Source of the DNA: Acidobacteriota bacterium
Lineage (GTDB): Bacteria; Acidobacteriota; Polarisedimenticolia; Polarisedimenticolales; Polarisedimenticolaceae
Reading direction: 5' to 3'
DNA length: 64,000 bases
NCBI GenBank assembly: GCA_029861955.1
Contig: JAOTYK010000015.1
Location: 1 to 64,000, forward strand
Shown here: positions 26,714 through 35,948 of the stretch, in pieces
Position numbering within the stretch: position 1 is the first letter of the stretch
How the letters are laid out: every line of letters starts with the position of its first letter
Position numbers and translations under genes: made by a program
The notes under the pieces: model-generated
The model's database searches: none
The model's input: only the letters and a program-made list of their open reading frames with translations
Told to the model about the DNA's origin: nothing

Positions 26714-27415
26714 ATGATGAATCGAAGACTCCAGGCTGCGGGACCGGCTTTGATCCTCGGGCTGCTCCTCGTGGCACCCGGGCCGCTGGACGCCGCCGAG
26801 ATCGTAAAGTTGACCAGCGGCCAGACGCTTCGCGTGGCGTCGATCCACCCGGTGGGCAACCAGGTCGAGTTGCGGCTGGAGGGCGGTGGCTCGCTCCAGG
26901 TTCCGGCCGACCGGGTGCAGGGGTGGTTCACCGAGAGGCGACCGGACAAGATCACGACGCCTCCCGCTCCCGCGCTGCGAGCCGGGGGAGCCTGGCGCCA
27001 GCGAGCGGGCCAGTACGCGCCGATGATCGAGACCGCGTCACGCCGATATGGACTCCATCCGGCGCTCCTCACGTCGATGGCAGAGGTAGAGTCGGCCTTC
27101 GATCCACGGGCGGTCTCGCCGAAGGGTGCCATGGGGCTGCTCCAGTTGATGCCGGCGACGGCGGAACGATTCGGCGTCCAGGATGCGTTTGATGTCACGC
27201 AGAACATCGAAGCAGGCGCCCGCTATATCGATTGGTTGCTGGATCGATTCGGCACCGTGGAACTGGCGCTGGCCGGCTACAACGCCGGCGAAGGTGCCGT
27301 GGATCGCTACCAGGATATCCCGCCCTATCCCGAGACCGAGAATTACGTCGTCAAGGTGCTCAACGGCCTCGATCGGCTGGGTGGCTCCCGAGAAGACTTG
27401 AGAATAGCGCGCTAA
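26714..27415 (+). CDS. Exported lytic transglycosylase (SLT domain)
   Basis: A signal peptide (residues 1-28: MMNRRLQAAGPALILGLLLV then Ala-rich) is followed by a short beta-rich segment (VKLTSGQTLRVASI, 31-44). From about residue 105 there is a family 1 SLT domain. The catalytic glutamate is in AEVESAFDP (Glu 126). SPKGAMGLLQLMP and AGYNAGEGAVDRY complete the signature. It cleaves the glycan strand of peptidoglycan in the periplasm, producing anhydromuropeptides. The start is ambiguous between two adjacent ATGs at 26714 and 26717 and a TTG at 26681; the ATG gives the best signal peptide. Confidence 0.88.
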   Translation: MMNRRLQAAGPALILGLLLVAPGPLDAAEIVKLTSGQTLRVASIHPVGNQVELRLEGGGSLQVPADRVQGWFTERRPDKITTPPAPALRAGGAWRQRAGQYAPMIETASRRYGLHPALLTSMAEVESAFDPRAVSPKGAMGLLQLMPATAERFGVQDAFDVTQNIEAGARYIDWLLDRFGTVELALAGYNAGEGAVDRYQDIPPYPETENYVVKVLNGLDRLGGSREDLRIAR

Positions 27416-27524
27416 TCTAGATTCTACGCCTCGTCCAGACACCCGCCTTTCATTCCGAGACCGAATCACTATATTGTGACGGAGGGCCATGACGGCCTGA
27501 TGGGTTGCCTTGTCGGAGGCTTCG

Positions 27525-29006
27525 TTGCAGTCCGCATTTACGTCTCAGACGCTCGCCGAGATTTTCCGGGATTTATACCTGGGGGAGCGTACCGGCTCGC
27601 TCGTTCTGGAGAACGACGACCATGTGGCGCGGATCTTCTTCGAGCGTGGGCTTCTGACGTTCGCCCATTCCTCCATGGACGGCGGGGATCTGGGGAAGCG
27701 GCTGTTGGCCAACCAGCAGATCTCCACCGGTGCGCTGAAAGAGGCGGGCGCCGGCGTGGATGGATCCGATGGGCTTGCGACATCACTCCTGAAGCGTGGC
27801 CTGATATCGAAAGATGTGCTGACGACGGTCAGCACCGCCATCGTCCGCGAGACGGTCCGCGGTGTCTTTCAGTGGCCCCACGGCACCGCCCGTTTCGTCG
27901 AGGGCTCCGGCGCAGAGGACGGCGTCGAACTGGACGTCGTCGCGTCCTTCGAGGCGATCCTGCAGGGGATCCTCGATATGCGTGAGTTCGAACCGATTCG
28001 CGACGCGCTTCGAGGTCTCGACAATCGGATCCGTGTGCGTCGTCCGGCCCCGGTACCCCTCGAAAAATTGAAGCTCTCGCCCGCACATGGGTTCATCCTC
28101 TCCCGAGTCGACGGCTCTGCCTCCGCGGTACAGATCCTCAGCACGTTGCCCGAGGATGAGGCCACCGGGGCCCTCCGGTTCCTCTTCGGGCTGCTGGTGA
28201 TGGGCGTACTCGAGTTCGATCCACCCCTTTGCGAAGGGTCCTTCCGAGTGTCGGTGATCCTACGGGACCACGCCGACCGTCGGGCCCTCGAACAGATCCA
28301 GGAGCAGTCGATCCGTCAGGCCTACGAGCAGATGCGATCGCAGAACCCTCACGAGATTCTCAGCGTCCCGCCGTCGGCACCGCGGGAGGCGATCGAGCGC
28401 GCCTACGAAGACGCGAAGCAGATATTCAGTCGCGAGCGGATCCTCCCGGCCGTTCGCGAGAAGTTCCGAAGCGAACTGGCCGTCCTCGAGTCACGCTTCA
28501 TCGAAGCGTTCCTCACGCTGACCCAGGTCAAGGTCAACTCTGCGCCTGAGGCGATACCCGGTTCCGACAACGGCGTTGGCGCCGACGACTTGCTGGTCCG
28601 GGTCGAGATGGACAAGACCCGTTCGAAGCTGGCGCTCGAGCAGGCCTCGAAGGTGGCCGAGAGTTATTTCGCCAAGGCTCGACACTCTGAGCGGGATGGG
28701 GATTACCACAACGCGATTCAGTATGTGAAGTTGGCCATCTCCTATCATCCCGAGGAGGCACGTTTCTACTACTTGCTCGCCGATTGTCAGGTACGAAACC
28801 CGGGGCCCCGTTGGCAGCATCAGGCCGAGCAGAACTACACCAAGTCGACCCAGCTGGACCCCTGGAATGCGGACTACTGGATCAGGCTCGGGCTGTTCTA
28901 CAAGAAACGGGGGCTCAAGCTCCGTGCGCGCCGGCAGTTCGAGGAGGCGTTGAAGCTGGTCCCGGCCCACGAGCAGGCCTCCCGGGAGCTGGACAACCTC
29001 GGCTAG
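27525..29006 (+). CDS. DUF4388 (PATAN) protein with J-like and TPR segments
   Basis: The start is TTG at 27525, with GGAGG five bases upstream; TTG at 27510 is an alternative. Residues 1-95 look like a DUF4388/PATAN domain (TLAEIFRDLYLGERTGSLVLEN ... LLTFAHS, broken here into parts). After a middle region, residues near 275-330 resemble a J-domain-like helical pair (NPHEILSVPPSAPREAIERAYE). The C-terminus (about 370-493) contains TPR-type helices (YFAKARHSERDGDYHNAIQYV). PATAN proteins occur in signalling and surface-motility systems of deltaproteobacteria and acidobacteria, but no exact role can be assigned. The gene stands alone between the transglycosylase and yceD. A second DUF4388 protein is encoded at 54.8 kb. 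Confidence 0.72.
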   Translation: MQSAFTSQTLAEIFRDLYLGERTGSLVLENDDHVARIFFERGLLTFAHSSMDGGDLGKRLLANQQISTGALKEAGAGVDGSDGLATSLLKRGLISKDVLTTVSTAIVRETVRGVFQWPHGTARFVEGSGAEDGVELDVVASFEAILQGILDMREFEPIRDALRGLDNRIRVRRPAPVPLEKLKLSPAHGFILSRVDGSASAVQILSTLPEDEATGALRFLFGLLVMGVLEFDPPLCEGSFRVSVILRDHADRRALEQIQEQSIRQAYEQMRSQNPHEILSVPPSAPREAIERAYEDAKQIFSRERILPAVREKFRSELAVLESRFIEAFLTLTQVKVNSAPEAIPGSDNGVGADDLLVRVEMDKTRSKLALEQASKVAESYFAKARHSERDGDYHNAIQYVKLAISYHPEEARFYYLLADCQVRNPGPRWQHQAEQNYTKSTQLDPWNADYWIRLGLFYKKRGLKLRARRQFEEALKLVPAHEQASRELDNLG

Positions 29007-29012
29007 CCTGCC

Positions 29013-29039
29013 TGCTATAATCCCGTGCTTTGCGGGATT
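29013..29039 (+). promoter_or_regulatory. Extended -10 promoter with a 5' hairpin before yceD
   Basis: TGC plus a perfect TATAAT (29013-29021) precedes yceD. AATCCCG (29019-29025) and CGGGATT (29033-29039) form a seven-base-pair stem overlapping the end of the -10 and the predicted transcript start. It ends five bases before the GTG at 29045. The hairpin could mask the ribosome site or act as an operator. No clear -35 is visible. Confidence 0.5.
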
Positions 29040-29044
29040 GATTC

Positions 29045-29611
29045 GTGATCATCCAACTCGACAAGATGGGCCTCAACGGGGAGGCGTTCGATCTGACCCT
29101 GTCGGAGGCGATCTTCTCCGCAGACCCCCTGGCGGATGCGCAGGGGGATCCGGTCTCACTCGAGGACGGACGCTTCCAGGGGACGGTGGCTCATCGGCAC
29201 GGAGCACCACGACTGGACGGCATCCTGGACGCGACGATCCGCCGCTCCTGTGTCCGCTGCCTGGAACCCGCCGATAGCGTGATCCGGGCCGAACTCTCTC
29301 TGAAGTTGGTCCCGCAGCCAGCCCCCCAGGCGGCCGGCGAGACCGAGATGGACCCGGATCTGACCCACACCCTGGAACTGGTCGACGGCCGCGTGGATCT
29401 CGTGGAAGTCGCGCGGGAGACCGTCTTCCTCCAGCTGGGCCTACGACCGCTCTGTCAGCCGGATTGCGAGGGTCTTTGCCCGACTTGCGGCATCAACCGA
29501 AACCTCCTAGAGTGCGACTGCGCTGCGGGGAGTGTGGACCCTCGACTGGAGCCACTGCGAGCCCTCCGCGAGTCGCAGATACAGAAGAGGAAATCCGATG
29601 GCCAATCCTAA
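29045..29611 (+). CDS. yceD: YceD/DUF177 family protein
   Basis: 188 residues matching the YceD family, which is linked to 23S rRNA or L32 accumulation and nearly always sits just before rpmF. Conserved cysteines are seen in [10 protein letters not shown] and in the C-terminal [21 protein letters not shown] block ([15 protein letters not shown]), followed by [10 protein letters not shown], a family hallmark. The start is the GTG at 29045. Its end overlaps the rpmF start by 14 bases, so the two are one transcript. Confidence 0.87.
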   Translation: MIIQLDKMGLNGEAFDLTLSEAIFSADPLADAQGDPVSLEDGRFQGTVAHRHGAPRLDGILDATIRRSCVRCLEPADSVIRAELSLKLVPQPAPQAAGETEMDPDLTHTLELVDGRVDLVEVARETVFLQLGLRPLCQPDCEGLCPTCGINRNLLECDCAAGSVDPRLEPLRALRESQIQKRKSDGQS

Positions 29612-29780
29612 ACGACGTCATTCGAAGGCGCGGAAGAATAAACGCCGGGCACACGATGCCCTTCCGAAGGTTGGTCTGTCCGATTGCCCGAATTGCCACG
29701 AGAAGAAACTGCCTCACCGGGTCTGCCCCCACTGCGGAAACTACAAGGGGCGGGAGATCGTCGAGCCGCCGGAGCTTTAG
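29598..29780 (+). CDS. rpmF: 50S ribosomal protein L32
   Basis: 60-residue basic protein beginning [20 protein letters not shown], with two zinc-binding CxxC pairs (CPNC and CPHC), the zinc-type L32. The ATG at 29598 lies inside the end of yceD and has a GAGGAAA ribosome site. In many bacteria plsX follows rpmF before fabH; here there is no plsX, only a 124-base gap. Confidence 0.95.
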   Translation: MANPKRRHSKARKNKRRAHDALPKVGLSDCPNCHEKKLPHRVCPHCGNYKGREIVEPPEL

Positions 29781-29859
29781 CGCTCCGCCCGACGTTTCCC
29801 TTGCTATTCGACCCTGCGGGCCCATCGGCCTGCCCCCACGCACCCGACCCACCATGCGG

Positions 29860-29865
29860 TATGAT
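29860..29865 (+). promoter_or_regulatory. Possible -10 before the fab cluster
   Basis: TATGAT lies 40 bases before the fabH start in the 124-base gap after rpmF, five of six matches to the consensus. No convincing -35 is found at the proper distance, and transcription could equally continue from yceD-rpmF. Confidence 0.3.
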
Positions 29866-29904
29866 CCCCGGCGTCTGTGGTCCTAAAATAGAGGGCTGTC
29901 ATCG

Positions 29905-30885
29905 ATGAAGCGTGCTGTGATCACCGGAACCGGAAGGAGTCTTCCGGATCGAATCTTGACGAACGCCGATCTCGAGAAGATGGTGGATACGTCGGACGAG
30001 TGGATTACCACACGAACGGGCATTCGCGAGCGACGCATCGCCGCGGCCGATGAAGCCCTCTCGAAGTTCGCGACGGCCGCCGGTCGGAACGCGCTGGAAG
30101 CGGCGGGCGTCGATCCGGCCGATGTCGGCCTGATCGTCCTCGCAACCGTGACGCCGGACATGCCGATCCCGGCGACGGCGTGCACGATTCAGCATGAACT
30201 GGGTTGTCGCAACGCGGTGGCGTTCGATGTCGCTGCCGGCTGCTCCGGGTTCATCTATGCCCAGGCCATCGCTCAGCAGTTCCTGGAAAACGGGCAGAGC
30301 GATACCGCATTGGTCATCGGTGGCGAGCTCCTCAGCAAGTTCGTGGACTGGAACGACCGGGCGACCTGCGTGATCTTCGCGGATGGCGCCGGCGCCGTCG
30401 TCATGAAAGCCGAGGACTCCGATCGAGGGACACTGGCGTCCGCGATGCACTCCGACGGCAGCATGGCCGACTTCATCTGTCGTCCGGGGGGTGGCTCGGC
30501 TCAGCCTCCCAGTCAGAAGATGATCGACGAGGGCTCGCACTTCATCCAGATGCGTGGCAACGAGACATTCAAGATGGCCGTGCGGTCGATTGCCGGTGTC
30601 TGCTCGGAGGTGTTGGAGGAGGCCGGCTTGACCCCGAAGGATGTCGACTGGTTCATCCCACACCAGGCCAACCTGAGGATCATCTCCGCCGTCGGGCAAC
30701 GTCTCGGGATTGACGAGGATCGTTGCTACCTGAATATCGATCGGATCGGAAACACCTCGGCCGCCTCGATCCCGATCGCCCTGGATGAAGCCGTTCGCGA
30801 GGGCCGCATCACCAAGGGGCAGATCGTCCTGATGGCGGCGTTTGGAGCGGGCCTGACCTGGGCGGCGTCGGTGGTGCGCTGGTGA
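29905..30885 (+). CDS. fabH: 3-oxoacyl-ACP synthase III (FabH)
   Basis: Starts fatty-acid synthesis by condensing acetyl-CoA or another acyl-CoA with malonyl-ACP. The 326-residue protein has the typical opening and TSDEWITTRTGIRERRIA. Its catalytic triad is Cys 113 in AAGCSGF, His 253 in PHQAN and Asn 283 in GNTSAAS. It heads the fabH-fabD-fabG-acpP-fabF run; its stop overlaps the fabD start. Whether it prefers straight or branched primers cannot be told from sequence alone. Confidence 0.96.
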   Translation: MKRAVITGTGRSLPDRILTNADLEKMVDTSDEWITTRTGIRERRIAAADEALSKFATAAGRNALEAAGVDPADVGLIVLATVTPDMPIPATACTIQHELGCRNAVAFDVAAGCSGFIYAQAIAQQFLENGQSDTALVIGGELLSKFVDWNDRATCVIFADGAGAVVMKAEDSDRGTLASAMHSDGSMADFICRPGGGSAQPPSQKMIDEGSHFIQMRGNETFKMAVRSIAGVCSEVLEEAGLTPKDVDWFIPHQANLRIISAVGQRLGIDEDRCYLNIDRIGNTSAASIPIALDEAVREGRITKGQIVLMAAFGAGLTWAASVVRW

Positions 30886-31823
30886 GCCGGATCGCCTTTC
30901 TGTTTCCGGGGCAGGGCGCGCAGTATCCCGGGATGGGGCAGGACCTCCACGATGGCCTCCGGGAGGCCCGTGAGGTCTTTGATCGCGCCGATGAGGCCCT
31001 CGGCGAGTCGATCTCCAGGATCTGCTTCCATGGGCTTGAGGATGAGCTGGCTCTCACGGAGAACACCCAGCCCGCCATCCTGACCTGTAGCGTCGCGGCG
31101 CTTGCCGGTCTGACGAGCCGGGGAGTCCAGGCGGCCGCCGCTGCCGGCCACAGCCTCGGCGAGTACTCGGCCCATGTCGCCGCCGGCACGCTCTCCTTCG
31201 ACGACGCCGTCCGAACGGTCCGTCAGCGCGGTCGGTTCATGCAGGACGCAGTCCCGGTGGGCACCGGGGCGATGGCGGCGCTGATCGGCCTCGAACTGAA
31301 ACAGGTCGCGGCGATTTGCGAGGACGCTGCCGGCGGGCAGGTCGTCCAGCCCGCAAACCTCAACGCAGAGAAACAGATCGTAATCGCGGGGCATGCGGAG
31401 GCAGTGGAACGTGCACGGCTCGCGGCGCTCGAGGCCGGCGCGCGAAAGGCCGTTCCGCTTCAGGTCTCCGCGCCCTTCCACTGCGCTCTGATGGAACCTG
31501 CGGCGCTACGGCTCGAAGAGGTCCTCCTCGAGCTGCCGTTTTCCACCCCCGACGTCCCGGTCTACGCCAACGTCCTGGCGGCGCCGGTGGTAGCGGCCGA
31601 CGATGCACGTGCCAGACTGGTGGAGCAGGTTGCCAGCGCCGTTCGGTGGCACGAGACGACGCAACGACTGATCGCCGATGGATTCGATACGCTGATTGAA
31701 CTGGGTCCGGGGCGGGTGCTCACGGGCCTGGCCAAACGCGTCTCGCGAGACCTGACGCTCTACAACGTATCCGACATGGAGAGCCTAGATCGTGTGGCGG
31801 CGTCCCTTCGGGAGGATGGATGA
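30882..31823 (+). CDS. fabD: Malonyl-CoA:ACP transacylase (FabD)
   Basis: Transfers malonyl groups from CoA to ACP. The 313-residue protein shows FLFPGQGAQYPGMG at the start, the nucleophile motif GHSLGEYSAH (Ser near 91), and an active-site histidine in APFHCALM near 200. It is translationally coupled at both ends: its GTG overlaps the fabH stop and its stop overlaps the fabG ATG. Confidence 0.96.
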   Translation: MSRIAFLFPGQGAQYPGMGQDLHDGLREAREVFDRADEALGESISRICFHGLEDELALTENTQPAILTCSVAALAGLTSRGVQAAAAAGHSLGEYSAHVAAGTLSFDDAVRTVRQRGRFMQDAVPVGTGAMAALIGLELKQVAAICEDAAGGQVVQPANLNAEKQIVIAGHAEAVERARLAALEAGARKAVPLQVSAPFHCALMEPAALRLEEVLLELPFSTPDVPVYANVLAAPVVAADDARARLVEQVASAVRWHETTQRLIADGFDTLIELGPGRVLTGLAKRVSRDLTLYNVSDMESLDRVAASLREDG

Positions 31824-32555
31824 ATATGGACGGTTCGGTTGTTCTGGTGAGTGGTGGTTCCCGCGGGATCGGTCGCGGTATCGCGGAGGCGTTTGTTGAA
31901 GCCGGCGCGACCGTGATCGTCAGCGCGACCACCGCGGAGTCCGCGACGCGGGTTGCCGCCGAGTTGGGCCCGGAGACTCAGGTTCGCGGCATTGGACTGA
32001 ACATCGCCGACCCGGCGTCGGTGGAGGCTGCGGCGGGCTTGATCAAGGAAGAATATGGTAAGCTCTCTGTTCTCGTGAACAACGCGGGGATCACCCGCGA
32101 CAACCTCCTTAAGAATGAAGGAAGAGGAGTGGGACGATGTCCTGCAGACAAATCTTGGCGGAGTGTATCGTATGTGCCGGGCCTTCGCGCCTTCGATGAT
32201 CCGGGCCAAGGCCGGACGGATCATCAACGTGACATCGGTGGTCGGGACAACCGGGAATCCGGGACAGACCAACTACTCGGCGGCCAAGGCGGGTATCGAG
32301 GGATTTACGAGGAGCCTTGCAAAAGAGATTGCATCAAGGAACGTCACGGTTAACTGCATCGCACCGGGATTCATCGATACGGACATGACACGTTCGCTCA
32401 ATGAGAAGACCCGCGACGCGTTGTTGGCACAGGTACCGATGAAGCGACTCGGACTTCCGTCGGACATCGCATCGGCAGTTGTATTTCTGTCGGGTGCGGG
32501 CGCTTCTTACATCACCGGAGTAACGCTGCATATCAATGGCGGCATGTATATGTGA
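31820..32555 (+). CDS. fabG: 3-oxoacyl-ACP reductase FabG, interrupted by a frameshift
   Basis: This NADPH-dependent SDR enzyme reduces 3-oxoacyl-ACP. The cofactor motif GGSRGIGRG and NNAGITRDNLL are read from the ATG at 31820. The active-site half (TNYSAAKAG with the YxxxK pair, then ITGVTLHINGGMYM) is in the +1 frame from about 32115. At 32106-32118 the text reads CTC CTT AAG A ATG AAG; FabG normally has LLMRMKEEEW. Restoring two bases (TG after the A, giving ATG AGA ATG) would recreate that consensus exactly. Otherwise the first frame stops at 32353. Since FabG is usually essential and its neighbours are intact, an assembly error is likeliest. A real mutation, or +1 frameshifting giving DNLLRMKEEEW, is possible. 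Confidence 0.85.
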
Positions 32556-32606
32556 TTGACCCCGACCGGCGCAGGCCGAGCGGGAACCAAAACGGAGGAT
32601 AGGCCG

Positions 32607-32843
32607 ATGGCATCGGTTGACGAAAAGATTAAACACATCATCGTTGAGCAGTTGAGTGTCGACGAGGCAGAGGTCAAGCCGGAGGCGTCGTTCATCGACG
32701 ACCTGGGGGCGGACTCTTTGGACGTCGTCGAACTCGTCATGGCGCTCGAGGAAGAGTTCGGGCTGGAGATCAGCGACGAAGACGCGGAGAAGCTGAGCTC
32801 CGTGAAGGACGCGATCGACTACATCCAGAAGAACAGCAAGTAA
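32607..32843 (+). CDS. acpP: Acyl carrier protein
   Basis: 78-residue acidic protein with the phosphopantetheine attachment motif [20 protein letters not shown]; Ser 37 carries the prosthetic group. The start is the ATG at 32607 behind GGAGG. It lies between fabG and fabF, the classic position in this gene cluster. Confidence 0.97.
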   Translation: MASVDEKIKHIIVEQLSVDEAEVKPEASFIDDLGADSLDVVELVMALEEEFGLEISDEDAEKLSSVKDAIDYIQKNSK

Positions 32844-32890
32844 TCCGTTTCCTGCGCCGTTACCCGGCGTGTGGCATTGGGGCTTGAGTC

Positions 32891-34132
32891 ATGGGAAGGC
32901 GAGTCGTCATTACCGGCGTAGGGATCATCTCGCCGGTGGGTCTCACCCGCGAACGTACCTGGGATGCACTCCTCGCAGGCAAGAGCGGAATTGGGCCAAT
33001 CACCTGTTTCGATGCGGCGGATTACGCCTGTCGCATCGCCGGTGAGGTTCGGGGATTCGACTGTCTGGACTTCCTTGACCGCAAGGAAGCCCGCAAGATG
33101 GATCGCTTCTCCCACTTCGCGCTTGCGGCGGCGGGTGAGGCTCTCCAGGATGCCGATCTGACCATCGACGCATCCAACGAAGAGCGGATTGGGGTCTACA
33201 TCGGTTCGGGTATCGGGGGACTCCCATTACTGGAGCAGCAACATCGCACCCTCCTGGAACGTGGACCGCGACGCATGTCGCCGTTCTTCATCCCCGGCAT
33301 GATTCTGAACCTGGCCAGCGGTAATGTTTCCATCAAGTACGGCGCCAAGGGGCCCAACGTGGCGGTCGCGACCGCGTGTGCAACGGGGACCCACGCCATC
33401 GGTGAGTCTTTCCGGATGATCCGTGAGGGCTACGCCGACGGCATGATCGCCGGAGGCACCGAGGCCGTCGTCACTCCGTTGGCTGTCGGCGGATTCTGCG
33501 CCATGAAGGCGCTGTCGACCAACAACGCCAATCCCACCGCGGCGTCCCGTCCATTCGACGCAAAGCGTGACGGCTTCGTGATGGGTGAGGGTGCGGGGAT
33601 TCTCTACGTCGAGGAGCGCGAGGCGGCGATCGCACGCGGTGCCTCGATTCATGCCGAGATCGCCGGCTACGGCATGACCGGCGATGCGTACCATATCTCG
33701 GCGCCGTCCGTTGACGGCGATGGCCCGATCCGTGCCATGAAGATGGCGCTGGCCGACGCGGGGATGGACCCGGCAGCCATCGACTACATCAACACGCACG
33801 GAACATCGACGCCCGCCGGCGACCGCAGCGAGGTGATGGCGATTCGGTCGGTGTTCGGCGAAAACGCCGATAAGCTAGCGTGCTCCTCGACCAAGTCGAT
33901 GACGGGACATCTACTGGGCGCCGCCGGCGGGTTGGAGTCGGCGGTATCGGCGCTCTCTGTCGCGCGGGATCAGGTTCCTCCGACGATCAATCTGGAATAC
34001 CCGGATCCCGAATGCGATCTCGACTTCGTCCCCAACGAGGCACGGGCGATGCCGGTTCGCGCGGCGCTCAACAACTCTTTCGGGTTCGGTGGCACGAACG
34101 CAACGCTCATTCTGAAGAAACACGACGGCTGA
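32891..34132 (+). CDS. fabF: 3-oxoacyl-ACP synthase II (FabF)
   Basis: Elongating beta-ketoacyl-ACP synthase of 413 residues. The catalytic residues fall at exactly the classical positions: Cys 163 in ATACATGTHA, His 303 in NTHGTSTP and His 340 in SMTGHLLGAAGG. The gatekeeper-loop motif NNSFGFGGTNA lies near the C-terminus. The ATG at 32891 follows acpP after 47 bases. It ends the fab cluster. Confidence 0.97.
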   Translation: MGRRVVITGVGIISPVGLTRERTWDALLAGKSGIGPITCFDAADYACRIAGEVRGFDCLDFLDRKEARKMDRFSHFALAAAGEALQDADLTIDASNEERIGVYIGSGIGGLPLLEQQHRTLLERGPRRMSPFFIPGMILNLASGNVSIKYGAKGPNVAVATACATGTHAIGESFRMIREGYADGMIAGGTEAVVTPLAVGGFCAMKALSTNNANPTAASRPFDAKRDGFVMGEGAGILYVEEREAAIARGASIHAEIAGYGMTGDAYHISAPSVDGDGPIRAMKMALADAGMDPAAIDYINTHGTSTPAGDRSEVMAIRSVFGENADKLACSSTKSMTGHLLGAAGGLESAVSALSVARDQVPPTINLEYPDPECDLDFVPNEARAMPVRAALNNSFGFGGTNATLILKKHDG

Positions 34133-34174
34133 CGGCCGACCTTTCGCCGGCAGACCATCGAGGGAGAAGCAGCG

Positions 34175-34951
34175 ATGAAGATCATCGTTGGGATAAAGCA
34201 TGTCCCCGACACGGAAACCAAGGTCCAGATCCACAGCGACGGGAACCGGCTCGATCCGGCGGCTGTCAGCAAGTGGATCATCTCTCCGTTTGACGAATAC
34301 GCCATCGAGCAGGCGCTACAGCTGCGCGGGGAGGGTGAGGTCGTCCTGGTCTGTGTAGGACCGGAGTCCGCCCAGTCCACCGTTCGCACCGGGCTCGCGA
34401 TGGGCGCGGATCGGGCCATCCTCGTGGCGGACGATCGCTTCGACGGCGCGGAACCGATGACCCGGGCGAGGGCACTCGCGGAGACGATCCGTTCGGAGTC
34501 GCCGGACCTCGTGCTGCTTGGCAAGTACGGAGTCGGCACCGATGAGGGGCAGACGGGCGCGATGGTCGCCGAGTTGCTTGACTGGCCGCACGTGGGAGGG
34601 GTGATCGCATTGGAACTGGCAGACGGTTCGTACACCGCCCGACGAGCGATCGAAGGCGCTCTGGAGGTTCACGAGGGTGCCCTTCCGGTCTTGCTAACCT
34701 GCGACAAGGGGCTGAATGAGCCGCGCTACCCATCGCTCAAGGGCATCATGCAGGCGAAGAAGAAGCCACTCGAGAAGAGAGATGCTGCGGCCGCAGGCGT
34801 CGAGGATCGTCTCGCCACCGGCCCCAGGCTCGTCTGGGAGACGATGGAGTTACCGCTAGCCAAGCCCCAGGGCATCCGATTGGAAGGCGACGCGGGCGAT
34901 GTCGCTGCACAACTCGTGAAGAAGCTTCACGAAGAAGCGAAGGTGCTGTGA
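34175..34951 (+). CDS. etfB: Electron transfer flavoprotein beta subunit
   Basis: 258 residues with the family opening MKIIVGIKHVPDTETKV, NPFDEYAIE-like SPFDEYAIEQAL, and the AMP/NADH-loop region ALAMGADRAI-like GLAMGADRAILV. With EtfA it forms a soluble FAD/AMP heterodimer that collects electrons from acyl-CoA dehydrogenases and similar enzymes. The ATG at 34175 follows GAGGGAGAAG. Its stop overlaps the etfA start region. No ETF:quinone oxidoreductase or acyl-CoA dehydrogenase gene lies in the window, so its electron partners are not identified. Confidence 0.94.
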   Translation: MKIIVGIKHVPDTETKVQIHSDGNRLDPAAVSKWIISPFDEYAIEQALQLRGEGEVVLVCVGPESAQSTVRTGLAMGADRAILVADDRFDGAEPMTRARALAETIRSESPDLVLLGKYGVGTDEGQTGAMVAELLDWPHVGGVIALELADGSYTARRAIEGALEVHEGALPVLLTCDKGLNEPRYPSLKGIMQAKKKPLEKRDAAAAGVEDRLATGPRLVWETMELPLAKPQGIRLEGDAGDVAAQLVKKLHEEAKVL

Positions 34952-35940
34952 TGGCAACGACGGTCCTGGTTTTTGTCGAGCGTCGAGACGGTGAGATCAA
35001 GCGGGCCACGCTGGAGGCGGTCGGCGCTGCCAGAGCCCTGTCACCTGACGTCGAGGTCGTGGCACTAGCGCTGGGGCCGGACGCCGCGGGGCACGCCGAG
35101 TTGCTGGGGCAGGCCGGCGTGAGTCGCCTGTTGATCCACGAGGATCCGCGCCTCGAGCTCTACGCGGTGCAGGCCTACGCGGCCTGCCTGGCGGACGCCG
35201 CGACGGCTTGTTCTGCCGATCTGCTGTTGATCCCCGGCACCGTGATGGGGCGCGACCTGGCGGCACGGACCGCCGCGAGACTCGACGTCCCCCTCGTCAG
35301 TGACGCCATCGAGCTGGAGCTGAGCGATGCGGGTGCGCTGACCGCGCTCCGACCGGTCTATTCCGGCAAGGCGACCGTGCGCGTTTCGATCGCCGACGCC
35401 AGTCCGAAACTCGCCAGCCTGCGTCCAAATGTCTTCCCCGTTGCCGCGAGCGACGGAGGCACAGCCGCAACCACGGAGAGCCTCTCGACCGACCTGAGCG
35501 TCGGTCTATTCAAGGGACGCGTCACGCGGACGGAGAAGCCGGAACAGGAAGAGCTGGATGTCAGCGAGGCTTCGATCGTGGTTGCCGGTGGACGGGGACT
35601 CAAGGAGCCGGAACATTTTTCGTTGATCCGCGACCTCGCAGACGCCGTCGGTGGAGCCGTCGGTGCTTCGCGGGCCGTCGTCGATGCGGGCTGGATCGCC
35701 CACTCGCATCAGGTCGGGCAGACCGGCAAGGTTGTCTCGCCGTCGCTCTACATCGCGTGCGGGATCTCGGGCGCGATCCAGCATCTCGCCGGGATGACAT
35801 CGTCAAAAATCATCGTCGCGATCAACAAGGATCCCGACGCACCGATCTTCAACGTTGCGGACTACGGGATCGTCGGCGACGTCTTCGAGGTATTACCGGC
35901 TCTGACGACCGCGATACGCGAACACCGCTCGACACACTGA
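34951..35940 (+). CDS. etfA: Electron transfer flavoprotein alpha subunit
   Basis: 329 residues, FAD-binding subunit of ETF. The C-terminal FAD domain has [40 protein letters not shown] and [10 protein letters not shown], all strongly conserved. The start may be GTG 34948 or ATG 34951; the ATG directly abuts the etfB stop and gives [10 protein letters not shown]. The gene ends eight bases before the end of the convergent GAPDH-like gene. Confidence 0.95.
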   Translation: MATTVLVFVERRDGEIKRATLEAVGAARALSPDVEVVALALGPDAAGHAELLGQAGVSRLLIHEDPRLELYAVQAYAACLADAATACSADLLLIPGTVMGRDLAARTAARLDVPLVSDAIELELSDAGALTALRPVYSGKATVRVSIADASPKLASLRPNVFPVAASDGGTAATTESLSTDLSVGLFKGRVTRTEKPEQEELDVSEASIVVAGGRGLKEPEHFSLIRDLADAVGGAVGASRAVVDAGWIAHSHQVGQTGKVVSPSLYIACGISGAIQHLAGMTSSKIIVAINKDPDAPIFNVADYGIVGDVFEVLPALTTAIREHRSTH

Positions 35941-35948
35941 CCGTTCGG

